A stretch of DNA of 6,392 nt from Xanthobacteraceae bacterium (GTDB lineage Bacteria > Pseudomonadota > Alphaproteobacteria > Rhizobiales > Xanthobacteraceae), in contig JASHRR010001427.1 of assembly GCA_030037185.1 (NCBI GenBank), positions 1 through 6,392 on the forward strand, written 5' to 3'. The position numbers and the translations under genes are program-made. Under the pieces are notes generated by a model. It did not search any database and was not told the DNA's origin. It was given only the letters and a program-made list of their open reading frames with translations. Below, piece by piece: positions 1 to 5,583 of this stretch. Position 1 is the first letter of the stretch. Every line of letters starts with the position of its first letter.

Positions 1-177
1 AGGACCGCCGCGTGGTATTCAAAGTCCGTTCTGACCTTCAGCGATGCCATCGCGGCAGTTCGACGCGAAATATGGGCGCATCAGATTTCTTTCATGTCCC
101 GGCCACGCCGAGACCGTATAGAAATTCCAATCCATATCTGGCGCCGCATGGAGAATGCTCTCGCATACGCGGCCTAA
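1..177 (+). CDS. C-terminal end of a transposase-like protein (partial, enters from the left)
   Basis: Frame 1 is open from the first base to a TAA at 175-177, giving 58 residues with no start codon inside the open part that would suit a separate gene, so this is the tail of a gene beginning outside the window. The peptide runs RTAAWYSKSVLTFSDAIAAV, then RREIWAHQISFMSR, and ends in MENALAYAA. The pattern TAAWY, TFxDAxAxVRRxxW, then a short IP-containing linker and LAYAA at the end is one I associate with transposase C-termini in rhizobial genomes. That is recollection of a family style; I cannot name the IS family. No catalytic motif lies in the visible part. Composition is arginine-rich and coding-like, and the frame is uninterrupted, in contrast to the IS relic that follows. 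It could instead be the tail of another conserved hypothetical protein. Confidence 0.45.
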   Translation, partial: RTAAWYSKSVLTFSDAIAAVRREIWAHQISFMSRPRRDRIEIPIHIWRRMENALAYAA

Positions 178-276
178 ATCGGCCAAAGTCAAGCTCACAA
201 GTTGTGGATTGGGATGCGACCGAAGACCAGAAGAACACCTAAGGTTAAAACCTCATTAACCAGTTGAGAGCCAATG

Positions 277-302
277 GGTTGGTCCGATTCGGGGGACCAA
301 CC
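277..302 (+). repeat. 9-bp perfect inverted repeat just upstream of the transposase start
   Basis: GGTTGGTCC (277-285) and GGACCAACC (294-302) are perfect reverse complements around an 8-nt loop. The right arm ends one base before the ATG at 304. The only purine-rich ribosome-binding candidate for that ATG, GGGGGA at 291-296, lies partly in the loop and partly in the right arm, so the hairpin could mask it. Hairpins that limit transposase translation from read-through transcripts are known for several insertion sequences, but a role here is inference. Confidence 0.5.
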
Positions 303-303
303 G

Positions 304-1015
304 ATGCGAGCGAACTTGTTTTGGCTAGATTACGAGCGGTGGGCGAAGATCGAGCCGCTCATTCCAATGAATCGACCTGGCCAGAAACCTCAGAATAATC
401 GAAGGATTTTGAGCGGGATCAGTCATGTGCTGAAGACGGATGTCGGTGGCAGGACTGTCCATCGGAATATGGCCCGTATACGATGGTGTACAACCGCTTC
501 AATCGCTGGAGCGGGCGCGGAATTTTGGCGGCAAATTTTTTGAGACGGTGGCGGGCTCGCCGGAGCCGCCCGAAGAGGTGGCGCCGGACAGCACCGACGT
601 CAAAGCTCACCGCTGCGCTGGCGGCGGAAAAAGGGGCCTCGGAACAGGTGATCGGCGTCACCAAGGGCGGCCGCAGCAGCAAGCTATATGCGCTTGTCGA
701 TGAATTATGCCGACCGTGGGTGATCATTCTGACGCCCGGCAACATCGCCGACTGCATGGTGGGGCCGGAGTGCGCGAGCTTGAGGGCCGGCATCAAAAAG
801 CTGCTTGGAGACAAGGCTTATGACAGCGACTCATTCCGCGAGTTACTCCGGCAGGATGGCATCACACCCGTGATCCCAGTCGGTCGAATCGCAAGAAACG
901 CATCCGTTACGACAAAAAAGCCTACAAGGGCCGCAACGTCATCGAGCGCTGCTACTGCCGACTCAAAGATTTTAGGCGCATTGCCACGGGCTGCGACAAA
1001 CTCGCTGGAAACTTT
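304..1015 (+). pseudogene. IS5-family (IS427-like) DDE transposase, broken by about five single-base frameshifts
   Basis: Read through frameshifts, the product matches the short IS5/IS427-type transposase pattern from end to end. The start MRANLFWLDYERWAKIEPLI (frame 1) leads to RILSGISHVLK, then GCRWQDCPSEYGPYTMVYN (frame 3 from 438), WRQIF (frame 1), ETVAGSPEPPEEVAPDST and KAHRCAGGG (frame 2), ASEQVIGVTKGGRSSKL and LLGDKAYDSDSFRELL (frame 3), and NVIERCYCRLKDFRRIAT (frame 2). DDE residues are visible: Asp at 587-589 (DST), Asp at 810-812 (GDKAYDS) and Glu at 944-946 (ERxxxRLKDFRR). Inferred lesions are a base lost near 438, an extra T in the runs at 523-526 and 536-541, an extra A in the run at 628-632, and a base lost near 879. 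After KLAGNF (about 1015) the usual hydrophobic C-terminus is not recognisable; frame 2 stays open to TGA 1130-1132. The ATG at 304 is chosen because MRANLFWL is the family N-terminus. The family assignment is confident, the subgroup less so. Confidence 0.9.
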
Positions 1016-1375
1016 TCTTCCAGCGCCCGGAAGGCCATTCATCGAGCAAATGGATGCGGCGATAGCCTGCGCTCAAGAACTTGGAGCGCCCGTCGACCGG
1101 CGCCAGTGATGTTGACGCAGCCGGTGGACTGACCGCTTTCGTTTTGGGGGCTCTCGCGCTATCGTGATTTCTGGCAGGAGGCGTAGGACCGCCGCGATCG
1201 CATTGACGCCCGCACCTTCCGAGACCAGAGAATTCTTGATAGCCCATCGCAAGCTGTCCGCACCGATTGCAAATATGCGCAGGGTAGCCGTTTTCGAGAA
1301 CTGCGGCGACGTTGCTGTCAGCGACGGACTTCAGCGTATACCGGGGCAGGTCAGAAAACGAATGAAGCTCCGCCC

Positions 1376-1438
1376 ATGGACCCCATGGTGCTCGAGGAGC
1401 AGCAAAGGAAGCTGCAGGAAGTTTTGCAGAGAAGGTAG
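1376..1438 (+). CDS. Possible tiny ORF with a charged helix, ending just before a terminator
   Basis: From the ATG at 1376 the frame reads MDPMVLEEQQRKLQEVLQRR and stops at TAG 1436-1438. That is 20 residues, amphipathic and rich in Glu, Gln, Arg and Leu, as in a coiled coil. A hairpin with a T run (1446-1468) begins 7 nt after the stop, which is the main reason to mention it. The frame stays open upstream as far as I read it (to about 1220), so this may be the tail of a longer decayed gene and not a gene of its own. No clear ribosome binding site precedes the ATG, and I do not recognise the product. Confidence 0.2.
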   Translation: MDPMVLEEQQRKLQEVLQRR

Positions 1439-1445
1439 AGCATTT

Positions 1446-1468
1446 CCCGAAGAGGCATCGGGGCTTTT
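1446..1468 (+). terminator. Terminator-like hairpin with T run
   Basis: CCCGA (1446-1450) pairs with TCGGG (1458-1462) around a 7-nt loop, followed by GC and TTTT at 1465-1468. The stem is short. It closely resembles the hairpin at 1595-1617, and it lies right after the stop of the small frame ending at 1438. Confidence 0.4.
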
Positions 1469-1498
1469 GGGCCGTACATGCTAGGATCGTCAACTGGC

Positions 1499-1570
1499 TC
1501 AAATCAAGTAGACTACGGCGGCGACGACGCATACGGCGCCAATGAGTTGCGCAAGGGTCTCGAAAGCCAG
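1499..1570 (-). CDS. Possible small single-helix membrane ORF, start unclear
   Basis: The minus-strand frame ends ETLAQLIGAVCVVAAVVYLI and stops at TGA (1501-1499). This is a clean hydrophobic stretch of about 17 residues that would form one membrane helix at the C-terminus. The frame is open back to a GTG at 1681, but that upstream part crosses a terminator-like hairpin and has no protein-like character. No ATG lies close to the hydrophobic part; the nearest plausible position is a CTG at 1570, a weak start. It may be the remnant of a small membrane protein that has lost its start. I do not recognise the family. Confidence 0.22.
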   Translation of the reverse strand: MAFETLAQLIGAVCVVAAVVYLI

Positions 1571-1594
1571 GGGTGGAACTGGTCCTGCTTCGTT

Positions 1595-1617
1595 GCCCCG
1601 AGAGGACCGGGGCTTTT
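1595..1617 (+). terminator. Terminator-like hairpin, second copy of the motif at 1446
   Basis: GCCCCG (1595-1600) pairs perfectly with CGGGGC (1608-1613) around a 7-nt loop, followed by TTTT (1614-1617). It reads as a rho-independent terminator on the plus strand, though no plus-strand gene is evident just upstream. Loop, right arm and T run are nearly the same as in the 1446-1468 hairpin. Confidence 0.5.
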
Positions 1618-1819
1618 GCCTGCCTGCTTGGCTAACTGCCGAGCGCCCTAGCAAGCCGCCGCATACTGGCATGCTGGGCACGCTGGCCTAGCAGCGGCGG
1701 AACGCGAGCTGACTGCGCCGCAATGAAGGCGGTGTTCTGCTTCGTTAGGCGGAAGACGCGGAGGATCTTGCCGGGCCCTTCGGACGGAATCGGTTGGCTG
1801 AGAGGCGGCGATAACCCCG

Positions 1820-1852
1820 AAAACAACCGGGCGACCCGAGGGCCGCCCGTTG
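1820..1852 (-). terminator. Rho-independent terminator of the small exported-protein gene
   Basis: On the minus strand CGGGCG (1849-1844) pairs with CGCCCG (1833-1828), extended inside by a G-U pair and three G-C pairs. GTTG and TTTT (1823-1820) follow. It lies 17-20 nt past the TAA of the gene at 1869-2072 and points the same way. Confidence 0.7.
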
Positions 1853-1868
1853 ATTGCCTTGGGCCGAA

Positions 1869-2072
1869 TTAACGGCCATCAGCATTGTGGCCCTCGTCCT
1901 GCTCACGGGATCGCGAATCACTGCGACAGAAGACAGGAGATGGAAAATAGGGACAGCGATCCAAATTCTTCGCATGGACGTTCGCGATGCTCGGCTTCGA
2001 ACCCTGTGACAGTGCAATCGTTCCGCCCAGGACCGTGAACGCAAGTGTGGTGGCGATGACCTTGGTGATCAT
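1869..2072 (-). CDS. Small exported protein of unknown function (67 aa)
   Basis: The ATG at 2072-2070 is preceded by AGGAG (2083-2079) with a 6-nt spacer, a good ribosome binding site that decides the start over the longer frame back to 2132. The product begins MITKVIATTLAFTVLGGTIA: a lysine near the N-terminus and a hydrophobic core, typical of a signal peptide. A cleavage site could be after ALS at residue 22 (Ala at -3, Ser at -1), leaving about 45 residues with two cysteines (C40 and C49) and a polar, acidic and basic tail. A terminator follows at 1820-1852, so this is a single-gene unit, divergent from the cyclase pseudogene. The hydrophilic tail after the second Cys looks low in complexity, so the original C-terminus may have been changed by a frameshift. 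I do not recognise a family. That it is expressed is supported by the start and stop signals, not by homology. Confidence 0.6.
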   Translation of the reverse strand: MITKVIATTLAFTVLGGTIALSQGSKPSIANVHAKNLDRCPYFPSPVFCRSDSRSREQDEGHNADGR

Positions 2073-2078
2073 ATGACG

Positions 2079-2083
2079 CTCCT
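2079..2083 (-). promoter_or_regulatory. Ribosome binding site of the small exported-protein gene
   Basis: AGGAG on the minus strand lies 6 nt before the ATG at 2072. This fixes the start of the gene and excludes the upstream ATG at 2132, which has no comparable site. Confidence 0.65.
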
Positions 2084-2200
2084 GTGAGTTGGTTGGCTCG
2101 ATTGAGCGAACGCCTGAATTATGTTCGGGCAAACGGGCGGGCGTCTGTGAAGGCGTTTACATTCGGAGTCGTTTTAGATTTGCGCCTTTGGTTGCCAGCC

Positions 2201-4636
2201 AAGTTTTGCTCCCAATGTGGCCGCGCCCCGTTCGGTGTTGCGGGCGATCGCGCTTTGCCTCACCCAGGTCTTACACGCCGCGGCACCTTGCTGATAGGAT
2301 CCTCACTGCGAGGGCAGCCCTCGAGGGGGAACGCAAGCAGGTCACCGTGCTGTTCGCCGACATCAAGGGTTCGATGGAATTATTTGCCGACCGCGATCCC
2401 GAGGCTGCGCAGAAGCTCGTCGACCCTGTGCTCCAACGGATGATCGAGGCAGTCCACCGCTACGAAGGCGCCGTCAACGATGTTATGGGTGACGGGATCA
2501 TTCGCTCTTCGGCGCGCCGATCGCGCACGAGGATCACGCGGTGCGCGCCTGTTATGCGGGGCTTCGGATGCAAGAGACCGTCAGGCGATATGCAGAGGAA
2601 ACTCAGCGGTCTGATGGAGTTGCGCCGATGATCCGGGTCGGCCTCAATTCAGGCGAGATCGTCGTACGTGCCATCGGCAACGACTTGCGCGTCGATTACA
2701 CGGTGGTCGGTCAGACCGCGAACCTAGCGGCTCGTATGGAACAGATGGCACAGCCTGGCTCAATCCTTACAACCTCCGACACCTCCAAATGGCTGAAGGC
2801 TACGTTACGGTGAAATCGCTCGGCCCCGCGTCCGTCACGGGGCTCGCCGATCCAGTGGAAATCTACGAAATTACGGCGGCCAGCACCGGGCAGAGTCGTC
2901 TTGAGGTCGCCGCGGAACGTGGCTTGACGCCCTTTGTCGGCCGCGATGTCGAGCTGGAGCAACTTCGCCGCGCGCAGCAGCTTGCGGGCCATGGTCTCGG
3001 CCAAGTGGTGGCGATCGTCGGCGAAGCGGGCGTAGGTAAGTCGCGCCTGGTGCGCGAGTTCGTTCGTTCGCAGAACACGGCGGATTCGCTCATTCTGGAA
3101 TCGAAATCTGCCTCCTAGGGCCACGCGACGCCCTACTTATCAATCATCGAACTGTTTAGGGATTATTTCAAGATCAGCATCCACGACAGTACGCAATCCA
3201 TCCGCGAAAGAGTGGTAAACATTATTTCGGCGATCGATGCGTCTTTGCAGGATGCGATTCCGCCGGTGCTGGATCTTCTCGATTCCTTGGTTGACGACGA
3301 TCCATTCCGGTCTCTTGACCTAGTCCAGCGTCGGCGGTCTACCTATCGGGCAGTCGTTCGCCTGTTATTGAGCGAGAGCCGGGTGCGACCGGTCATCGCT
3401 GTCTTCGAGCCGCGCAGGACGCTCGCTTCCTCCTGGTGGTAAATTACCGCCCCGGATACAAAGACGAATGGAGACACAGGCCGAATTATCGCCGGTTCCG
3501 TCTAGATCCCTTTGTCAGCGAGGATCTGGCGGAATTTCTCCAGGCCCTGCTGGGCTCTGATGGAAATCTGTCCGCCCTGAAGGAATTTCTAGGGAGGCGC
3601 GCAAGCGGGAATCCGTTTTTCGTTGAGGAGATCATATGCAGGCTGGTCGGTACTGCTGTGCTCGAGGGTATGCCCGGCAGCTACCGCCTCGCGCGGCCGT
3701 TCTCCAGCACTGAGGTCCCGCCCACAATACAGGCGGTGCTCGCTGCGCGTATCGACGCGCTGCCTGCCGCCGCCAAGCAGCTGCTGGAGGAGGCAACCGT
3801 GCACGACGCGCCATTCGCCCTCCTGCATGCAATTTGCGGGCTGGCGGAGGATCAGGTTCGCGGCCTGCTCGACAATCTGCAGACTTCCGAATTCCTCTAT
3901 GCGACACAGCTCGTTCCTGAGCTGCGATATAAGTTCAAACACTCCCTCACCCATGACGTCGCATATAGTGGGGTGCTCCGAGAACGCCGCCGCGCGATTC
4001 ACGCGCGCGTCGTGGATGCCATAGAAAGGCTATACGCCGACCGCTTGGCCGAACAGGTCGAGCGGTCGGCGTATCACGCCGTCCAGGGGACTCTGAACGA
4101 GAAGGCAGTGCACTATCTCCGGGAGGCCGGAGCAAAGTCGGCGACGCGGGCGGCGCTTCCAGACGCGCGGGCCTGGTTCGAACAGGCGCTTGACGTTCTC
4201 AAATCACTGCCGGAAAACCAGGCGGTGCTAGAGCAGGCGCTCGACGTTCGCACTCGAGCTCAGGCCGGTACTGCGGCAGCTTGGTGAAGGCGGGAACATG
4301 CTCGAGCACCTCCGAGAGGCAGAGGCCATTTCCGAGCGGTTGAAAGACGATCGTCGGCGCGGCCAGGTCTGCGCTTTCATGACGAACGTCGTGGCAACCT
4401 TCGACGACCTGAACGAAGCAGTCGTGGCGGGCAATCGCGCCCTCAAGATCGCCCACGATCTCGGCGACTCTAAACTTCGCATCATTGCCACAAGCCATCT
4501 CGAGCAGGCACACTACTATCGGGGCGAGTACGAGCACGTGATCGAAGCCCTTGCCGATAGTCTCGCGGCGATGCCAGCGGACTGGGCCCACGAATATTTC
4601 GGCATGGCTGTGCCCTTGTATTCGCAAACGAGGTAG
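2201..4636 (+). pseudogene. Class III adenylate/guanylate cyclase - AAA/STAND ATPase fusion, decayed and C-terminally truncated
   Basis: Intact members (about 1,000-1,200 aa) have an N-terminal zinc ribbon, a class III cyclase domain making a cyclic nucleotide, an AAA ATPase and helical repeats. Seen here in order: KFCSQCG half zinc ribbon (2201, frame 2); SYTPRHLADRIL and ERKQVTVLFADIKGSMELF (frame 1), with metal Asp at 2359-2361 and a second at 2491-2493 (MGDGI); HEDHAVRACY through DYTVVGQTANLAARME (frame 3), with Asn 2721 and Arg 2733; EGYVTVKSLGP and Walker A GEAGVGKS at 3020-3043 (frame 2); VNYRPGYKDEW through GNPFFVEEII, FKHSLTHDVAY and DRLAEQVERSAYHAV (frame 1); then MLEHLREAEAISERL to SQTR (frame 2). 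Lesions: frame changes near 2240, 2501, 2782 and 4252, a TAG at 3116-3118 where Tyr is expected before GHATPYL, and about 55 nt missing after VIAVFE (3409), taking the DLHW part of Walker B. The frame stops at 4634-4636, leaving out the C-terminal repeats. The N-terminal start is not identifiable. A working product is very unlikely. Confidence 0.93.
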
Positions 4637-4690
4637 CGGCGCCCGTGGTCTGGCATGGGGCTGTGGAATGCCAAGCCATCGTGGCGCCGC
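4636..4690. repeat. 55-nt imperfect palindrome at the 3' break of the cyclase pseudogene
   Basis: GCGGCGCC (4636-4643) pairs with GGCGCCGC (4683-4690), and TGGCAT (4651-4656) pairs with ATGCCA (4668-4673). Between the arms, CG and TGG (4644-4648) pair with CCA and CG (4676-4681) with small bulges. About 19 base pairs can form around an 11-nt loop. No T run follows on either side, so it is not a standard terminator. It starts on the last base of the TAG that ends the recognisable cyclase sequence. It could be a REP-like element, the end of a lost mobile element, or a deletion scar. Confidence 0.75.
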
Positions 4691-4824
4691 AGTCACAATG
4701 GCTAACTGAGCCGCTTTCTAGGGAACCCTACATCGATCGGTCTCAATTGCACTCCTCGCCCGAAGCCACAGCCACGCCGAGGCTTGACAAAAATGCTGCC
4801 GCTGCGAGGAACCGCATCGCAACC

Positions 4825-4855
4825 AAAAGAAAGGCCCGGCCGAAGCCGCGCCGGG
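4825..4855 (-). terminator. Strong rho-independent terminator, minus strand
   Basis: On the minus strand CCCGGC (4855-4850) pairs with GCCGGG (4840-4835), followed by CC, TTT, C and TTTT (4834-4825). It begins 9 nt after the stop of the small gene at 4865-5022 and matches its direction, which supports that gene having been real. Confidence 0.8.
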
Positions 4856-4864
4856 AAGGTCGAA

Positions 4865-5022
4865 CTATGACGCCGTGACATTAGGCCGTCCCGTACTGAC
4901 AGTCGAACCGGCGTACCCATTCACGCCCGTGCTGACGTAGCGGCGAAGAGTAAGAGCACTGCTGCCGGATCGAGAAGCAGGGCCCCCAGAAGCACGAACC
5001 ACCGGAGGTCGCGGGTGCCCAT
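4865..5022 (-). pseudogene. Small exported protein gene with a frameshift
   Basis: The ATG at 5022-5020 follows AGGAGG (5031-5026) with only 3 nt between, a strong but tightly spaced ribosome binding site. The first frame reads MGTRDLRWFVLLGALLLDPA, then AVLLLFAATSARA and stops at 4921. The basic start and long hydrophobic core look like a signal peptide. A second frame over the same stretch continues RRYVSTGVNGYAGSTVSTGR and PNVTAS to TAG 4867-4865, and the terminator at 4825-4855 follows that second stop, not the first. The best reading is one gene of about 50 codons split by a single-base indel near 4945-4960. Gly, Ser and Thr-rich tails of this kind occur in small exported rhizobial proteins of unknown role; I cannot name a family. 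Alternatively the first frame alone is a 33-aa membrane peptide. Confidence 0.5.
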
Positions 5023-5031
5023 CCACCTCCT

Positions 5032-5292
5032 GGATAATGCGGCAACTGCGTGCAAGCCGGTTACGCCCCGGGACGTCCAAGGGTCGATGCCGTAGTGGTC
5101 TGCGGCCATCGGGCAGTTTCCATCCGTCCCCGCGATGCCTTGCCCGTCACGGGGGCGTGGCAAGACCTGCCGCCAGGCGGACGAAGCGTCGCGTAACTCT
5201 GGTTCGCTCCGGAAGGGCTTTGCGCGGTCAAGCGAGGCGTAGTTCACCTGTTCGGACCAATAATCGACCTACCAGTAAGGAACCCGCGTTTC
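5032..5292. other. Stretch with no recognised gene
   Basis: The minus frame 4921-5247 is open here (it includes PMAADHYGIDPWTSRG) and the plus frame 5037-5441 is open too, but neither shows a known motif, signal peptide or good start. Both are probably chance open frames in GC-rich DNA. No repeat or RNA gene was found. Confidence 0.5.
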
Positions 5293-5321
5293 AAAAAAAC
5301 AGGCCGCCAACTCAGGCGGCC
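5293..5321 (-). terminator. Strong rho-independent terminator, minus strand
   Basis: GGCCGCC (5321-5315 on the minus strand) pairs perfectly with GGCGGCC (5308-5302) around a 6-nt loop. TG and then seven T residues (5299-5293) follow. This is a textbook terminator, yet no convincing minus-strand gene lies just upstream. A minus frame ending at a TGA inside the stem (peptide end SGHLPPWAA) is the only candidate and has no clear start. It may be left from a lost gene. Confidence 0.75.
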
Positions 5322-5409
5322 CAGGGAGGTAAATGCCCGGAGATAGGCATCACTTCCCAGCAATGTTCGTGCCATCCCGCTGGCCCGGACAGGTCTCCCG
5401 CCCTGCACC

Positions 5410-5453
5410 GGTCAGTTGGTCAGTTGACCCACGGCAAGTGACTGACCATGACC
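5410..5453. promoter_or_regulatory. Cluster of five GGTCA/TGACC half-sites
   Basis: GGTCA occurs at 5410-5414 and 5418-5422, and TGACC at 5425-5429, 5443-5447 and 5449-5453. The first two lie in an 8-bp tandem repeat (GGTCAGTT twice, 5410-5425), and 5418-5429 is a palindrome with a 2-nt centre. Longer inverted pairs also exist: TTGGTCA at 5416-5422 with TGACCAA at 5449-5455. The arrangement resembles a multi-site operator upstream of the 5584 gene, but no regulator is known to me for it. Confidence 0.4.
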
Positions 5454-5502
5454 AAGGCACCTTTCCCCTTCAGATGGTGTGCGGAGTGGCTCGGCGGCCC
5501 GA

Positions 5503-5526
5503 CAAGTTTGATCGTGATCAAACTTG
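5503..5526. promoter_or_regulatory. 24-bp palindrome containing a perfect FNR/FixK-type box
   Basis: CAAGTTTGATC (5503-5513) and GATCAAACTTG (5516-5526) are perfect reverse complements around a 2-nt centre. The core TTGAT-CGTG-ATCAA (5508-5521) matches exactly the consensus TTGAT-N4-ATCAA bound by FNR/Anr/FixK regulators, and also fits the rhizobial FixK2 pattern TTG(A/C)-N6-(T/G)CAA. Its centre is about 69 nt before the ATG at 5584. If activation follows the usual -41.5 geometry, transcription would start near 5555, leaving a short leader. The -10 region expected there is not clear, so repression or action on another start cannot be excluded. Confidence 0.65.
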
Positions 5527-5583
5527 CTATCTATTTCTCGTGCAAAGACAATGCGCAAGACTAGCCGCCAGCCAGCGATCGCT

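Larger units (their letters stand above)
277..1060 (+). mobile_element. IS5-family insertion sequence relic (ends not resolved)
   Basis: The element is recognised only through its transposase relic at 304-1015. The left limit is set at the hairpin before the start codon. The right limit is an estimate that allows for the roughly 15 C-terminal residues usual in the family, which are not recognisable here. I found no convincing terminal inverted repeats or target-site duplication, so the real boundaries may differ by tens of bases. With a frameshifted transposase the element should not move by itself. Confidence 0.5.
1016..1868. other. Region without a convincing gene
   Basis: No reading frame on either strand gives a product I recognise. 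The plus frame 1164-1484 and minus frames 972-1532 and 1632-1826 are open, but they have no family-like motifs, no good ribosome binding site, and overlap hairpins. The stretch may hold decayed gene pieces: frame 3 reads PFIEQMDAAIACAQELGA at about 1035-1090, which looks coding-like but is unplaceable. Two similar GC-rich hairpins followed by T runs (1446-1468 and 1595-1617), a possible coiled-coil ORF end (1376-1438) and a short hydrophobic minus-strand ORF end (1499-1570) are listed separately. Confidence 0.6.

Noticed and set aside
972..1532. Minus ORF of 186 codons
   Set aside because: It overlaps the 3' part of the IS transposase relic, lacks a good start, and its product (Arg, Pro and Ala-rich) looks like a GC-rich chance frame. 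The HICNRCG piece has no matching partner motif.
2084..2200. ATG at 2084 or 2089 as the cyclase start
   Set aside because: The peptide before KFCSQCG has no family character and lacks the first CxxC of the zinc ribbon. The true start appears lost.
3589..4002. Minus ORF and a plus ORF (3623-4024) over the cyclase
   Set aside because: Both are shadows of the frame-1 ATPase segment, which has clear family motifs across the same bases.
4199..4696. Minus ORF of 165 codons
   Set aside because: It lies opposite the end of the cyclase pseudogene, whose frame-2 sequence is family-like; it also runs through the palindrome at 4636-4690.
4784..4789. Perfect TTGACA on the plus strand
   Set aside because: No acceptable -10 hexamer lies 15-19 nt downstream and no plus gene follows.
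4645..4878. Plus ORF of 77 codons and minus ORF 4702-4920
   Set aside because: Both cross the strong terminator at 4825-4855 and show no coding character.
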